Part shown: positions 45,615 to 54,138 of the stretch, piece after piece
How the letters are laid out: each line of letters starts with the position of its first letter
How positions within the stretch are numbered: the stretch's first letter is position 1
Source: Phycisphaerales bacterium
Lineage (GTDB): Bacteria; Planctomycetota; Phycisphaerae; UBA1845; Fen-1342
Direction: 5' to 3'
DNA: 62,125 nt
Assembly (NCBI GenBank): GCA_020427345.1
Contig: JAGQOO010000002.1
Location: 1-62,125, forward strand
Made by a program: the position numbers and the translations under genes
Notes under the pieces: model-generated
Told to the model about the DNA's origin: nothing
What the model saw: only the letters and a program-made list of their open reading frames with translations
The model's database searches: none

Positions 45615-46982
45615 TCAGACGCAGCTCGTTCCGAACACCGCGAGGAAACCGCTCAAATCAGCCAGATCAACAAAGCCGTCACCCGTCAGGTCGCCCTCAG
45701 CGGGCTCGGCCGTCGTGCCAAAATGCGCGAGCAACTGGGCCAGATCCGACAGGTCGATGCCCCCGCTGCCGTCGAAATCCCCGGGGCACGGCGGGTCGCC
45801 GAACTCCGCGACATACAGGCCGATCGAGGTATCCGTGAACTTCGCGAGGAAGGCCACCTTGTTGGACGCGAACAGAGATTTCTGATCGATGTCCACTGAC
45901 AACAGCTGCTTGCCATCGAGCATCTGCGTGTTGTCGATGATGCGATCGAGTTGTCCTTGGTAACGGACATACAGCCCGTCCAACCCGCCGCCCGAGCCGC
46001 CGACAAAGACGACCGTGTCGCCGTCATGCGACGGCCCGCGCCCGAAGTCGACGAACGGATCGAGTCCGCCCGGCGCGATGGTGTTCGTGTCCGCTACTTT
46101 GTGCAGGGCGCCATCAAACGACTCGTATACGCCGCGAATGCGATCGGCCGTCGCGTCTCCCCAGGCGATGAAGGCGATTTTGTCGTCAAAGATCGCCGGG
46201 TCGAGGAACTGAAGGAAGTGCTGTGTGGAATCCGGAACTAGTTCATACGCGTTGGCGACGAGTTCAACCGAGCCGTTTCGATTCGTGATAATCGCCTGTC
46301 TCAGGTCCTCGTCGAACGCCTGCATCGCGATCGAACCGTTCGACTGCACAGCCTGCGACACCCACGTCAGCGCGCCGCTCATCGGCGACGGAAGCGGCGT
46401 CACATTCGCGCGCCATACCTGCGACAGCACGCCACCGGAATAGAAGGTTGTAACGGCGCGATCCCCAAACAGATCGTTGGAAAACGCGATTTCTTCATTC
46501 GAAAGGTACGGCTGCATCAAGTTGTTGTATTGCAGTGCCGTTCCGGGAATGGTCGTCGTCTTGTCAACGACTCGAAACAGCGGCCCGTTATCGAATGTCG
46601 CGTAGATGCCCTGTTGACCGCCCGCGCCGGTTGCGCGAAACGCGACATCATTACCATCCAATTTCGCCAGGGAGAACGTGAAGCTGCCAGAAAGAAATGT
46701 CCCCGTCCCGCCGGGGATGGGCGTGCCGTCGCGCGCGATAACGCGATCCATGCCGCCGAATCGCCCGAACACGCCATCCACGGTCGCGCCTGAGCCGACC
46801 CACGCGATTTTGTCGCCGCTGGCCGCCGGCCGCTTCAAATCAAAATATGTCTCAGTCGTGCCGGGAATCGTGTCGCCGGTTTGCACGATCCGCGTGAATG
46901 TCACCGGAATGTCACCCAAAGCCGCCGCGACCCCGGCCGCAACGATGAAAACGCCGATTCTGATAACGAAGCCGACCCGCAT
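45615..46982 (-). CDS. Secreted beta-repeat protein with NxxGxVAF-like motifs and dockerin-like C-terminus
   Basis: 455 residues. Signal peptide MRVGFVIRIGVFIVAAGVAA. The body has recurring GxxVAF/IAF motifs: GNDVAFRATG, NEEIAFSND, DDKIAFIAWG, GDTVVFVGG, SNKVAFLAKF, each with a GIY/GVY nearby. This resembles the choice-of-anchor NxxGxVAF tandem-repeat (DUF7453-like) proteins, probably a beta-propeller. The C-terminus is a dockerin-like pair (CPGDFDGSGGIDLSDLAQLL) ending FGTSCV. The start at 46982 has GAGGGA; the frame to 47018 lacks an upstream site. Substrate unknown. Confidence 0.75.
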   Translation of the reverse strand: MRVGFVIRIGVFIVAAGVAAALGDIPVTFTRIVQTGDTIPGTTETYFDLKRPAASGDKIAWVGSGATVDGVFGRFGGMDRVIARDGTPIPGGTGTFLSGSFTFSLAKLDGNDVAFRATGAGGQQGIYATFDNGPLFRVVDKTTTIPGTALQYNNLMQPYLSNEEIAFSNDLFGDRAVTTFYSGGVLSQVWRANVTPLPSPMSGALTWVSQAVQSNGSIAMQAFDEDLRQAIITNRNGSVELVANAYELVPDSTQHFLQFLDPAIFDDKIAFIAWGDATADRIRGVYESFDGALHKVADTNTIAPGGLDPFVDFGRGPSHDGDTVVFVGGSGGGLDGLYVRYQGQLDRIIDNTQMLDGKQLLSVDIDQKSLFASNKVAFLAKFTDTSIGLYVAEFGDPPCPGDFDGSGGIDLSDLAQLLAHFGTTAEPAEGDLTGDGFVDLADLSGFLAVFGTSCV

Positions 46983-47084
46983 GAGATATCCCTCACAACG
47001 CGAATTCGTCGATCTCAATCGTAGTCAATGCACCGCCGATCCCCAACCCGAACATTCACGAGGCATTCAGTGTCGCGATCGCAG

Positions 47085-47112
47085 TTGCACGCGCGGAGTA
47101 GTGTTCTACGAT
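47085..47112 (+). promoter_or_regulatory. Promoter of the amidohydrolase gene
   Basis: TTGCAC (47085-47090), a 16-base spacer and TACGAT (47107-47112) match sigma-70 boxes, giving a leader of about 31 bases to the ATG at 47150. Confidence 0.55.
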
Positions 47113-47149
47113 AAAACACAGCGACGAACGCACGATCGACGGAGCCCGG

Positions 47150-48124
47150 ATGTCTGACGCCCCACGCTCGCCCGCCAACCGGCTGGGAATCGACTATCGC
47201 CATCCGCCGGCACGGCGCTGGTCCGGCCCGATCGTGGATGCGCACTGCCACATCACGAACTGCGCGCCGCTTTCGACGTTTTTCGAAGCCGCCGATCTGT
47301 ATGGTATGTCTCGATTCGTCACGATGTCGCCGCTGCCGGACGTCGAACCGCTACGGCGGACCTACGGTGATCGACTGATCTTCAACGCCGTTCCATCGTT
47401 TCGCGACTTGCGCGCCACCGACGAGTTTCGCGGCGAGTGGATGCGCGACCTGACCACATTCCGCTCGCTCGGCGCCCCGCTGTGCAAGTTCTGGATGGCC
47501 CCGCGAATGCGCGGCGAGCACGGCGTGACCGTCGACGGCGCCTGGGCGCGGCCGGTTGTCGATCACGCGCTTGATCTGGGTTTCGAATTCATGATTCACG
47601 TTTCGGACCCGGTCGAGTGGTTCGCTCCGGGCGCGCGTTACGCGGATGCGGCCAGATACGGCACGCGCGACGCGCAGTACGACCAACTCGAGTGGCTGCT
47701 CGAATATGCGCGACCGCGACGTGTGATCGCCGCGCATATGGCCGGCAGTGTGCACGATCCCGACTTCATCGCTGAACTGATGCGCCGCCATGACAATCTG
47801 TGGATCGACACCAGCGCGACAAAGTGGATCGCGCGCGGCGTCGCGCTGGCGCCCGACCGCGTGTGCGAGTTGATCATCCGCCACGCCGATCGCGTTCTAT
47901 TCGGCAGCGATCTCGTGGTCCGCGCACAGTTCACCGACTTTGACCACTACGCCAGCCGCTATTGGGCACATCAGATGATGTGGGAATCCGACTACCGCGG
48001 CGAAAGCCCGATCGACGACCCCGACGGTCCGCAACCCCCGCGTCTCGCCGGCCTCACGTTGCCGCAAGAGACGCTCCGACAGATTTATGTGGACAACGCC
48101 CGGCGGTGGGGCTTTATCGACTGA
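47150..48124 (+). CDS. Amidohydrolase family protein
   Basis: 324 residues of the amidohydrolase-2 (TIM-barrel) type. DAHCHI near residue 30 supplies the first metal histidines, IAAHMAGS a third His, WIDTSAT and RVLFGSDL the later strand motif with the catalytic Asp. Members are metal-dependent hydrolases or decarboxylases on ring or amide substrates; the substrate cannot be read. A GGAG ribosome site lies 5 bases before the ATG. It is divergent from the gene at 45615-46982 and followed by a separate sulfatase-like unit. Confidence 0.82.
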   Translation: MSDAPRSPANRLGIDYRHPPARRWSGPIVDAHCHITNCAPLSTFFEAADLYGMSRFVTMSPLPDVEPLRRTYGDRLIFNAVPSFRDLRATDEFRGEWMRDLTTFRSLGAPLCKFWMAPRMRGEHGVTVDGAWARPVVDHALDLGFEFMIHVSDPVEWFAPGARYADAARYGTRDAQYDQLEWLLEYARPRRVIAAHMAGSVHDPDFIAELMRRHDNLWIDTSATKWIARGVALAPDRVCELIIRHADRVLFGSDLVVRAQFTDFDHYASRYWAHQMMWESDYRGESPIDDPDGPQPPRLAGLTLPQETLRQIYVDNARRWGFID

Positions 48125-48141
48125 TGAACGCGCGGCGGGCA

Positions 48142-48173
48142 TTGACGGGCGCGTCGAGCGAAACCGATATAAT
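48142..48173 (+). promoter_or_regulatory. Promoter of the sulfatase-like gene
   Basis: A perfect TATAAT (48168-48173) is preceded by TTGACG (48142-48147), but the spacer is 20 bases, longer than usual. The leader to the ATG at 48237 would be about 57 bases. Confidence 0.5.
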
Positions 48174-48236
48174 CAAAACCGCCAAAACGGCGCAAACGAA
48201 CCACAAAGCAGGAATCGATCGAATCACGGAAATGCA

Positions 48237-49793
48237 ATGAACGATTACGATTCGTACTCTCCCAACCGCCGCCACGCCATCCTCGCCGCGATTGGGCTCG
48301 CCGCTTCGCTCGCTCCGCTGATCGCGTGTAACAAGGACACCAGCCAACCGCCGCCGCCGCGGCCGAACATAATCTTCATCCTTGTCGACACACTCCGCGC
48401 CGACCGGCTCGGTTGCTACGGCTACCCCGACGCGCAAACGCCGCAAATTGACGCGCTCGCGAGCGAAGGCGTGCTGTTCGAACGCGCGGTCTCTCCCGCC
48501 CCGTGGACGCTGCCCGCAATGGGCTCGATCTTCACCGGCGTTTATCCGAGTGTGCACAAGGCGAACGACTATTCGCAAGGCGGCGGCATGCTGGAAACAA
48601 AAGTGCGTGTCGTCGATGATGACTGGGATACACTCGCCGAGCGCCTGCAGGCCGCCGGCTACGAAACGGCCGCGTTTTCGGCCAATCCGTTCATCAAGGA
48701 ATCCACGGGCTTCGCGCAGGGGTTTGACCACTTCGACAGCAGCTTCGCGAACAACGCGACACAAGGCGGCACCGTGACCGCCGCGGCGCTAAAGTGGCTG
48801 GATGCGCGCCCGGATAAGTCCAAGCCGTTGTTTCTGTACCTGCACTATATGGATGTCCATGCGCCGTACATCGTGCCGGACGACGTTCTGGCTGAGGTCG
48901 TCTCCAAACTCGCCAACAAGAGCGACATGCGCCCGGTGCAGCGGATCGAAGCCGAGAATCACCAGGGCTTTTTCACGACGAGCGTGGCGAAGTACCGCGG
49001 CGAGCCATATGACAGGCTCCGCAGCTACGCAGACTACTACTCGGCTCTCTATGACGGCTGCATCCAGTCTATGGACCGGGAAATCGGCTCACTGAAATCC
49101 GCACTCACCGAACGCAACTTATGGAATGGCGCATATGTCATCCTCACCGCGGATCACGGCGAGGCGCTGGGCGAACATCTCGTCTGGACGCACGGCTTCA
49201 CGGCGCATCAGGACCAGGTTCATGTGCCGCTGATTCTGCGCTGGCCGGGAACGCTTCAACCGAAACGCGTCAGCCCGGTCGTCACGACACTGGACGTCGG
49301 ACCAACCCTGCTCAAGCAACTCGATCTGCCCATCCTGCAGCGCGCTCAGGGAAGGCCGTTTGTCGGCGCGTTCGAGAAGAGCGACTTCAAGGATCGCGTC
49401 ACTTACAGCGAGGGCGTCAAGCGACACGAGAAAATGAACGAAGTCGCCGAGCCGTTGGGACAACTCTTCAACCTTGCGAATGATCCGGATGAGAAGACGG
49501 ATGTTTCAGCGGATCACCCGGACGAGGTCAAACGGCTTGAACACTTGCTCAACCTTCAGATTCAGAAAAACGAGAAGCTGGCCCAGGGCATTGTCGCCAA
49601 GTCCGCAGAACTCGACACAGGGTCCATTGAAGACATGATCTACTTGGGCGGCGAGGGCGACGACGTGACCTTTGAAACGCGCGAATGCGCCCTGATCGTC
49701 TACCCCTGGAAACTGCTGTACTCCATCACCCCCGAAACCGTCGCCATCCAGCGCAAGAACGCCGAATCGTCCGCCGATTCCAAGGCGCCCTGA
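48237..49793 (+). CDS. Sulfatase-like (alkaline phosphatase superfamily) Tat lipoprotein
   Basis: 518 residues. The N-terminus contains SPNRRHAIL, a twin-arginine motif, then a hydrophobic stretch and a lipobox (LIAC), suggesting a Tat-exported lipoprotein. The sulfatase fold is clear: NIIFILVDTLRADRLG (metal Asp), TPQIDALASEGVLFERA, DHGEALGEH and WPGTL. At the active site, however, the sequence reads PWTLPAMGSIFTG, so the formylglycine Cys/Ser is Thr and the following Arg is Met. That fits a Thr-nucleophile phosphotransferase or phosphodiesterase better than a sulfatase. The start at 48237 has only a weak GGAA site; upstream frames run through the previous gene's end. Confidence 0.82.
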   Translation: MNDYDSYSPNRRHAILAAIGLAASLAPLIACNKDTSQPPPPRPNIIFILVDTLRADRLGCYGYPDAQTPQIDALASEGVLFERAVSPAPWTLPAMGSIFTGVYPSVHKANDYSQGGGMLETKVRVVDDDWDTLAERLQAAGYETAAFSANPFIKESTGFAQGFDHFDSSFANNATQGGTVTAAALKWLDARPDKSKPLFLYLHYMDVHAPYIVPDDVLAEVVSKLANKSDMRPVQRIEAENHQGFFTTSVAKYRGEPYDRLRSYADYYSALYDGCIQSMDREIGSLKSALTERNLWNGAYVILTADHGEALGEHLVWTHGFTAHQDQVHVPLILRWPGTLQPKRVSPVVTTLDVGPTLLKQLDLPILQRAQGRPFVGAFEKSDFKDRVTYSEGVKRHEKMNEVAEPLGQLFNLANDPDEKTDVSADHPDEVKRLEHLLNLQIQKNEKLAQGIVAKSAELDTGSIEDMIYLGGEGDDVTFETRECALIVYPWKLLYSITPETVAIQRKNAESSADSKAP

Positions 49794-49832
49794 ACCACGC
49801 ACGCGTCGAGAAGGCGAGCGCCAAGCCCGATT

Positions 49833-49860
49833 TTGCCGAGCCGGGCGGGCCGCGTATAGT
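49833..49860 (+). promoter_or_regulatory. Promoter of the parvulin gene, leaderless type
   Basis: TTGCCG (49833-49838), a 16-base spacer and TATAGT (49855-49860) end 6 bases before the ATG at 49867. No Shine-Dalgarno sequence is present, so translation probably starts at the mRNA 5' end. Confidence 0.55.
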
Positions 49861-49866
49861 GGCCCC

Positions 49867-51189
49867 ATGCATGCACGAATCTGGATTTCGCTGTGCGGGC
49901 TCGGCGGCCTGATCGCCGGCTGTTCAGACCTCAATCTCGGCTCATGGCGTCTCAAAGACGACGCCGGTCCGCCCGACGCCCGACGCCCGCAGCTCAAGAC
50001 CGACGCAGAACTCGCCGCCGATCGGGCCAAGGCGCTTCGCTCGGCCGCGGCCAATCCCAACGCTCCAAGCGCCCGCGGATCGATCGTTGCCGACAAACAG
50101 GACAACGCAGCCGCGCCGGCGCCCTCCCCTGATCTCGCGCCTCCGCTCGTTCCCGGCAAAGGCACAATCCGCGGTGGCGTGCTGATGGTCAACGACCTGC
50201 CGCTGACGATCCCAGAAACGTTATACCCGGTTCGAACGGAGTTGCTCGCCGCCCGGGCCGGTCAGACTGATCGCGGGTTCGAATCCGCCGCCCGCCAGAT
50301 CATCATCAACGAGCTCCGAACGGATGTCGGCACGCTGCTGCTTTATCAGGACGCTACGCGCGAACTCACTGACCAACAGAAGAAGGCGATCGACACGGCG
50401 GTGGAGCGCGAAGTCAAGCAGCGCGTCGCGCGCGAGTTCGGCGGCAGCGAGGCGAAACTGGACAATCACCTCGCCACGTTCGGACTCACGCGCGAGGAAC
50501 ACGATGACATGGTCAAGCGCGCCATGGTCGTGCGCCAATACCTGCGCGAGCGGCTCGTCGCGCGCATGACCTTGCGCCGTGACGATCTGCTGAACTTCTA
50601 CACGGCCAATCCGGACAAGTGGAGCACGCCGGCGTCGCGCGAACTGCTGCTGATCGAAGCGCCGATCGCCACATTCCTGCCCGACGGCGTCACGATGCAG
50701 ACCGCTTCGCCGGCCGCCGTCGCCCGCGCCCGCCTCGCCGCGACGCGCCATATGCGCAGCGCGCACGAAGCACTGCGATCGCGCCACTTTGCCGATGTCG
50801 CCAAGGAGTTTTCACGCGACACGCACGCCGAACTCGGCGGCTCGTGGGGGCCGATCGGCCAGCCGCTTGAGGGTGAGCCGTTCCACGCGCTCAGCGAGCG
50901 GATTTTCAAGTACCACCAGGGGCAGTACAGCGAGCCAGTCGAAACCGAGGACGCCTGGTACATCGTCGGTTGCGGCGAGGTGGTTAACGCGAAGACGCGC
51001 AGCTTTGCCGAAGCACAAGACGACATTCGCCAGGAACTGGAACGAGCGCGCTTCGTTAAAGCGTCAAACGAATACATGGCCAAACTGGTCGAGCGCGCGA
51101 CGATCACATCAATGGAAGAATTCATCGACGCTGCGACGACCGCCGTCATGAGCGGCCAGTGGCCGAAGAGCGCGATAGCGAAGAGGTAG
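49867..51189 (+). CDS. Parvulin-type peptidyl-prolyl isomerase lipoprotein
   Basis: 440 residues. The signal peptide ends in a lipobox (LIAGC), so it is membrane-anchored outside the cytosol. A Pro/Ala-rich linker is followed by a helical chaperone-like part and a parvulin (PpiC) domain near residues 250-380: TPASRELLLIE, FADVAKEFSRDTHAELGGSW and FKYHQGQYSEPVETEDAWYIV. The layout resembles SurA/PrsA chaperones that help outer-membrane or exported proteins fold. The stop converges on the M14 gene 20 bases away. Client proteins are unknown, but the porin and the many secreted proteins are candidates. Confidence 0.88.
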   Translation: MHARIWISLCGLGGLIAGCSDLNLGSWRLKDDAGPPDARRPQLKTDAELAADRAKALRSAAANPNAPSARGSIVADKQDNAAAPAPSPDLAPPLVPGKGTIRGGVLMVNDLPLTIPETLYPVRTELLAARAGQTDRGFESAARQIIINELRTDVGTLLLYQDATRELTDQQKKAIDTAVEREVKQRVAREFGGSEAKLDNHLATFGLTREEHDDMVKRAMVVRQYLRERLVARMTLRRDDLLNFYTANPDKWSTPASRELLLIEAPIATFLPDGVTMQTASPAAVARARLAATRHMRSAHEALRSRHFADVAKEFSRDTHAELGGSWGPIGQPLEGEPFHALSERIFKYHQGQYSEPVETEDAWYIVGCGEVVNAKTRSFAEAQDDIRQELERARFVKASNEYMAKLVERATITSMEEFIDAATTAVMSGQWPKSAIAKR

Positions 51190-51209
51190 ATCGGAACTCG
51201 AGTGCCCGT

Positions 51210-52082
51210 CTATTGTCCAAGCGCCGTGCGCGGTCCGTCGATTGCCGCCAGCAGCGCAGAACGGTTTCGCTCCCAGCTGGTCGGCCCGCTCGCCGCGCTC
51301 GGCAATTCCAACGTGATCGTCGGAATACCCATGTCCTGTCCCGCCCAGCTTCCCAGGCTCCCGGGTGTGGGGTAGCCGATCGACGCCTTGGGCGGATAAC
51401 CGTTGAATCCGGCCATGTGTTCGGCCAGCGCGCCAGCCGGGCCGTCGTAATTGTTGCACTCGCGCCCGCCGCTAATGGAATGCAGCGCGATGATTGCGCG
51501 TGGCCGTGTTTGCAGAATCGCGCGTGCCATCGCCTGCGTCTCGGGCTCGCTCTCCGGTCGCGGGCCACCGTGATAACGCGATCCCGGCGAGTTCAGCTTC
51601 CAATTCGACGCAGAAAAGTTGCGGTTCAGATCGACACCGCGGGCATTCCCGCGCGAACCCGTCGCGAGCCCATCCGGATTCGCCACCGCCAGGATCGCCA
51701 CGCCGCCCCGCGCCTGCGACGGATCGGCCCGAAGCTGCTCCAGAAACCGCTCCGCGACAAACGCGGCCGTCGGCTCGTCACCGTGAATCCCCCCGATGAT
51801 CAATAGCGGGCTCGGCGAGGCGCCGAACGTGTGCAGAGTCAGCGGCGTCCCCATGACCGATCGTCCGAGTTCCACGCTTCGGGCTCCGTACTGAGGCGTC
51901 GCGAGCGCCGGCAACGCCGGCCGACGCACGTACGTCATCGCTTCCCGCGCCTTGAGCGGCGATCGCGCCGCGGTCGGCGGTCGCGCCGCGCGGGCCTCCA
52001 TGGACTTGTCGATCCGCTCGCAGCCCGCCAGGCCGAGAACCGCAACCAGCAGTATCAGGAACGAGTAGCCGCGAGCGGGCAT
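51210..52082 (-). CDS. M14-family zinc carboxypeptidase lipoprotein (MpaA-like)
   Basis: 290 residues. A hydrophobic N-terminus with lipobox GLAGC places it outside the cytosol. The zinc-site motif GGIHGDEP gives His and Glu, GVDLNRNF the substrate Arg, ALHS the third zinc His and TLELPS the catalytic Glu, so the M14 set looks complete. Closest is the succinylglutamate desuccinylase/MpaA branch, in which MpaA cleaves gamma-D-Glu-Dap in peptidoglycan peptides; that role would suit the neighbouring amidase but is inference. The start at 52082 has GGAG 9 bases upstream. Confidence 0.85.
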   Translation of the reverse strand: MPARGYSFLILLVAVLGLAGCERIDKSMEARAARPPTAARSPLKAREAMTYVRRPALPALATPQYGARSVELGRSVMGTPLTLHTFGASPSPLLIIGGIHGDEPTAAFVAERFLEQLRADPSQARGGVAILAVANPDGLATGSRGNARGVDLNRNFSASNWKLNSPGSRYHGGPRPESEPETQAMARAILQTRPRAIIALHSISGGRECNNYDGPAGALAEHMAGFNGYPPKASIGYPTPGSLGSWAGQDMGIPTITLELPSAASGPTSWERNRSALLAAIDGPRTALGQ

Positions 52083-52239
52083 TAGGCGAGTCTCCAGAAT
52101 CGGGCAGCCCAAACGCCGCGCTCACGTCCATGCGAACCGCAAAGTCGCTCGGGCAAAACAACAACGCCATAAACTCCGCCGGAACGCGTTTCGAGTCAAG
52201 CGCCGCCAACGGTTATCATCGCCATCTGAGTGAGGGATC

Positions 52240-52716
52240 ATGCGGCGACGGTATTTCGATTCCAACCCACACGGTCGGCTGAACTTGCTGCGCCTCGCGG
52301 AGTTCGAGGAGCGGCTGGGACGCGCGTTGCCGGGTGGATACCGCCAATATCTGATCCGCCACAACGGCGGCCTGCCCACCCCGCGCCAATTCGCCAGGAC
52401 CGGAGATCGAGGGGAAATCGCCGCTCTGTTCGGTATCCACCGCGGCCCGCGCGATGAGCGCCTTCAGGTCGTTGCGCAAACAGCGCCTGACGCCTTGCCG
52501 ATCGGCCGACTCGCGGACGGTCGCCTGCTCGTCTTGTGCCTGCGCGGCGCCGAACGGGGCTCGATCCTCATGGAGGGCGAATCAACGCTGATTTCGCGTT
52601 CTTTTGCGGGATTACTGGCGTTGCTCGGCGAAATATGTGAGGATGTGAGATCGCCGCAGGAAGCGGCGCCGTCTTTGTCGATTCGCGCCGCTGCGCGCGG
52701 CTCGATTGTCGCCTGA
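52240..52716 (+). CDS. SMI1/KNR4 (SUKH) family protein
   Basis: 158 residues of the SUKH fold: FEERLGRALPGGYRQYLIRHNGGLP near residues 20-45 is the hallmark of the family, followed by IAALFGIHRGP and a central VLCLRG strand and helical tail. Many bacterial members are immunity proteins against secreted toxins, others regulate cell-wall genes. Start at 52240 with a GAGGG site. It is followed after 17 bases by the amidase gene, probably one transcript. No polymorphic toxin gene is visible beside it. Confidence 0.85.
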   Translation: MRRRYFDSNPHGRLNLLRLAEFEERLGRALPGGYRQYLIRHNGGLPTPRQFARTGDRGEIAALFGIHRGPRDERLQVVAQTAPDALPIGRLADGRLLVLCLRGAERGSILMEGESTLISRSFAGLLALLGEICEDVRSPQEAAPSLSIRAAARGSIVA

Positions 52717-52733
52717 ACCAAAAGGGGCTGGTC

Positions 52734-53558
52734 ATGCAACGGATTGCGCGACTTCTCCCAATCGCCGTCTTGCTTGCTATCACGGGTTGTTCAACGCAAA
52801 CGCGAACCACGACCGTCGTTCGGAAGACGCCGGTCCGGCCGACGCGCCCGATCATGCGCGCGAACCGGTATGTGACGCCGCTGCATCGATATCAACCGGT
52901 ACCCGTGCCGCCGCCGATGCGCCCACCCACCGCGCCTCCGAGCACATCTGACTCGATCGGCGGCGTCAACGTCGCGGCTATCGCCCCGCCCGGCGGGATT
53001 CAACGCTGGCGGTGGAAGGAAATCGTCATCCACCATTCCGCGACGCCGGTCGCGTCGATTCAAAGTATGGACAACGAACATCGCAATGTTCGCAAGTGGA
53101 AGGACGGCCTCGGATACCACTTCGTCATCGGCAACGGCGTAAAGACCGGCGATGGCCAGATTTGCGCCGGCAATCGCTGGATGCGGCAGATTCAGGGCGC
53201 TCACTGCAAGTCCGACGGCAACTATTACAATGAGCACGGCATCGGCATCTGCCTGATCGGCAACTTCGAGGAATCGCGCCCTTCACCGGCGCAGCTCGCG
53301 TCGTTGCGCGGCCTGATTCGCTACTTGTGCATGCAAACCGGCGTTTCGCCAACCCATATTGCGGGGCACGGCGCCATCACCGGCAAAACCGAATGTCCCG
53401 GTCGATTCATGGACGTCGCATCCGTGCGTGTCAGCGTGGAGCGTATGTTGGCGGACGGATCGGACGAGACAACCGAGCCAGTAGCAATTCGGGACCTCGA
53501 CGCGCTCGATCGGATGAGCGACGACGAATTGTGGGACGCGCTAAGCGGTCAACTTTAG
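52734..53558 (+). CDS. N-acetylmuramoyl-L-alanine amidase lipoprotein
   Basis: 274 residues. The signal peptide ends in lipobox AITGC. A long Pro-rich linker (about residues 30-80) leads to an amidase_2/PGRP domain with the zinc ligands His-His in IVIHHSAT, the later His in AGHGAITGKTECPG and the Cys there; the LGYHFVIGNG and GIGICLIGNFE motifs are typical. It would split the MurNAc-L-Ala bond in peptidoglycan. A helical tail follows. It lies 17 bases after the SUKH gene and converges on a membrane protein gene 5 bases away, without a terminator between. Confidence 0.9.
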   Translation: MQRIARLLPIAVLLAITGCSTQTRTTTVVRKTPVRPTRPIMRANRYVTPLHRYQPVPVPPPMRPPTAPPSTSDSIGGVNVAAIAPPGGIQRWRWKEIVIHHSATPVASIQSMDNEHRNVRKWKDGLGYHFVIGNGVKTGDGQICAGNRWMRQIQGAHCKSDGNYYNEHGIGICLIGNFEESRPSPAQLASLRGLIRYLCMQTGVSPTHIAGHGAITGKTECPGRFMDVASVRVSVERMLADGSDETTEPVAIRDLDALDRMSDDELWDALSGQL

Positions 53559-53563
53559 CCGCG

Positions 53564-53971
53564 CTACGCCCCCGCTCCGTGCCCGACGGTCGCGTACGCC
53601 CACAACACCCAATCGCCCTGCTGGAGCCCGCCGACTTCGGCGAAGTACTGCGCCCACCGGATCCCTACCAGCACATGCACAGCCATCCCGGCCCATGCGG
53701 CCATTTCGGCCAGAAAGTGCCGCCGCAGGCAGAGCAGGATCAGCGTGGCGCCGCCGATCATGCCGGCTTTGTATATGGTGGCCTGCGCCTCCGAACCAAT
53801 CACATGCACGGCGAACGGGTTCGATTCGAAGAACATCGGGTTGCGGGCCTCGCCGAGCGTGTAGTTGAGGTCAAACGCCCCAAGGACCCACGTCGCCGCC
53901 AGTACCCAAAGCACCCGCCGCGATCGTGTGACACTTGTCGCTTCCGGTTGACAGGCCTGAATCGCCAACAT
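53564..53971 (-). CDS. Small polytopic membrane protein
   Basis: 135 residues with about four hydrophobic segments (LWVLAATWVLGAFDLNYTL, AGMIGGATLILLCL, MAAWAGMAVHVLVGI, WVLWAYATVG). Motifs FDLNYTLGEA and ESNPFA resemble the DUF5658 type, but this is only a resemblance. GAGGGGA lies just upstream of the ATG at 53971. It precedes the minus-strand RND gene's end by 168 bases with no overlap, so linkage to that operon is weak. Function unknown. Confidence 0.6.
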   Translation of the reverse strand: MLAIQACQPEATSVTRSRRVLWVLAATWVLGAFDLNYTLGEARNPMFFESNPFAVHVIGSEAQATIYKAGMIGGATLILLCLRRHFLAEMAAWAGMAVHVLVGIRWAQYFAEVGGLQQGDWVLWAYATVGHGAGA

Positions 53972-54138
53972 CGTCGTGTCCCCTCAAGAGCGGCGCACCT
54001 CGCCGCCAACTTCAAAGCGAAAAAACCGGCCGTCGCACACGCACAAAAATCGGCGACGCCGCTCTCTCACCGGGGGATTATGCGAATCGGGACAAGATCT
54101 GACACGAAAATGAAGGCAACAGCGTGCCCGGTCAATAG

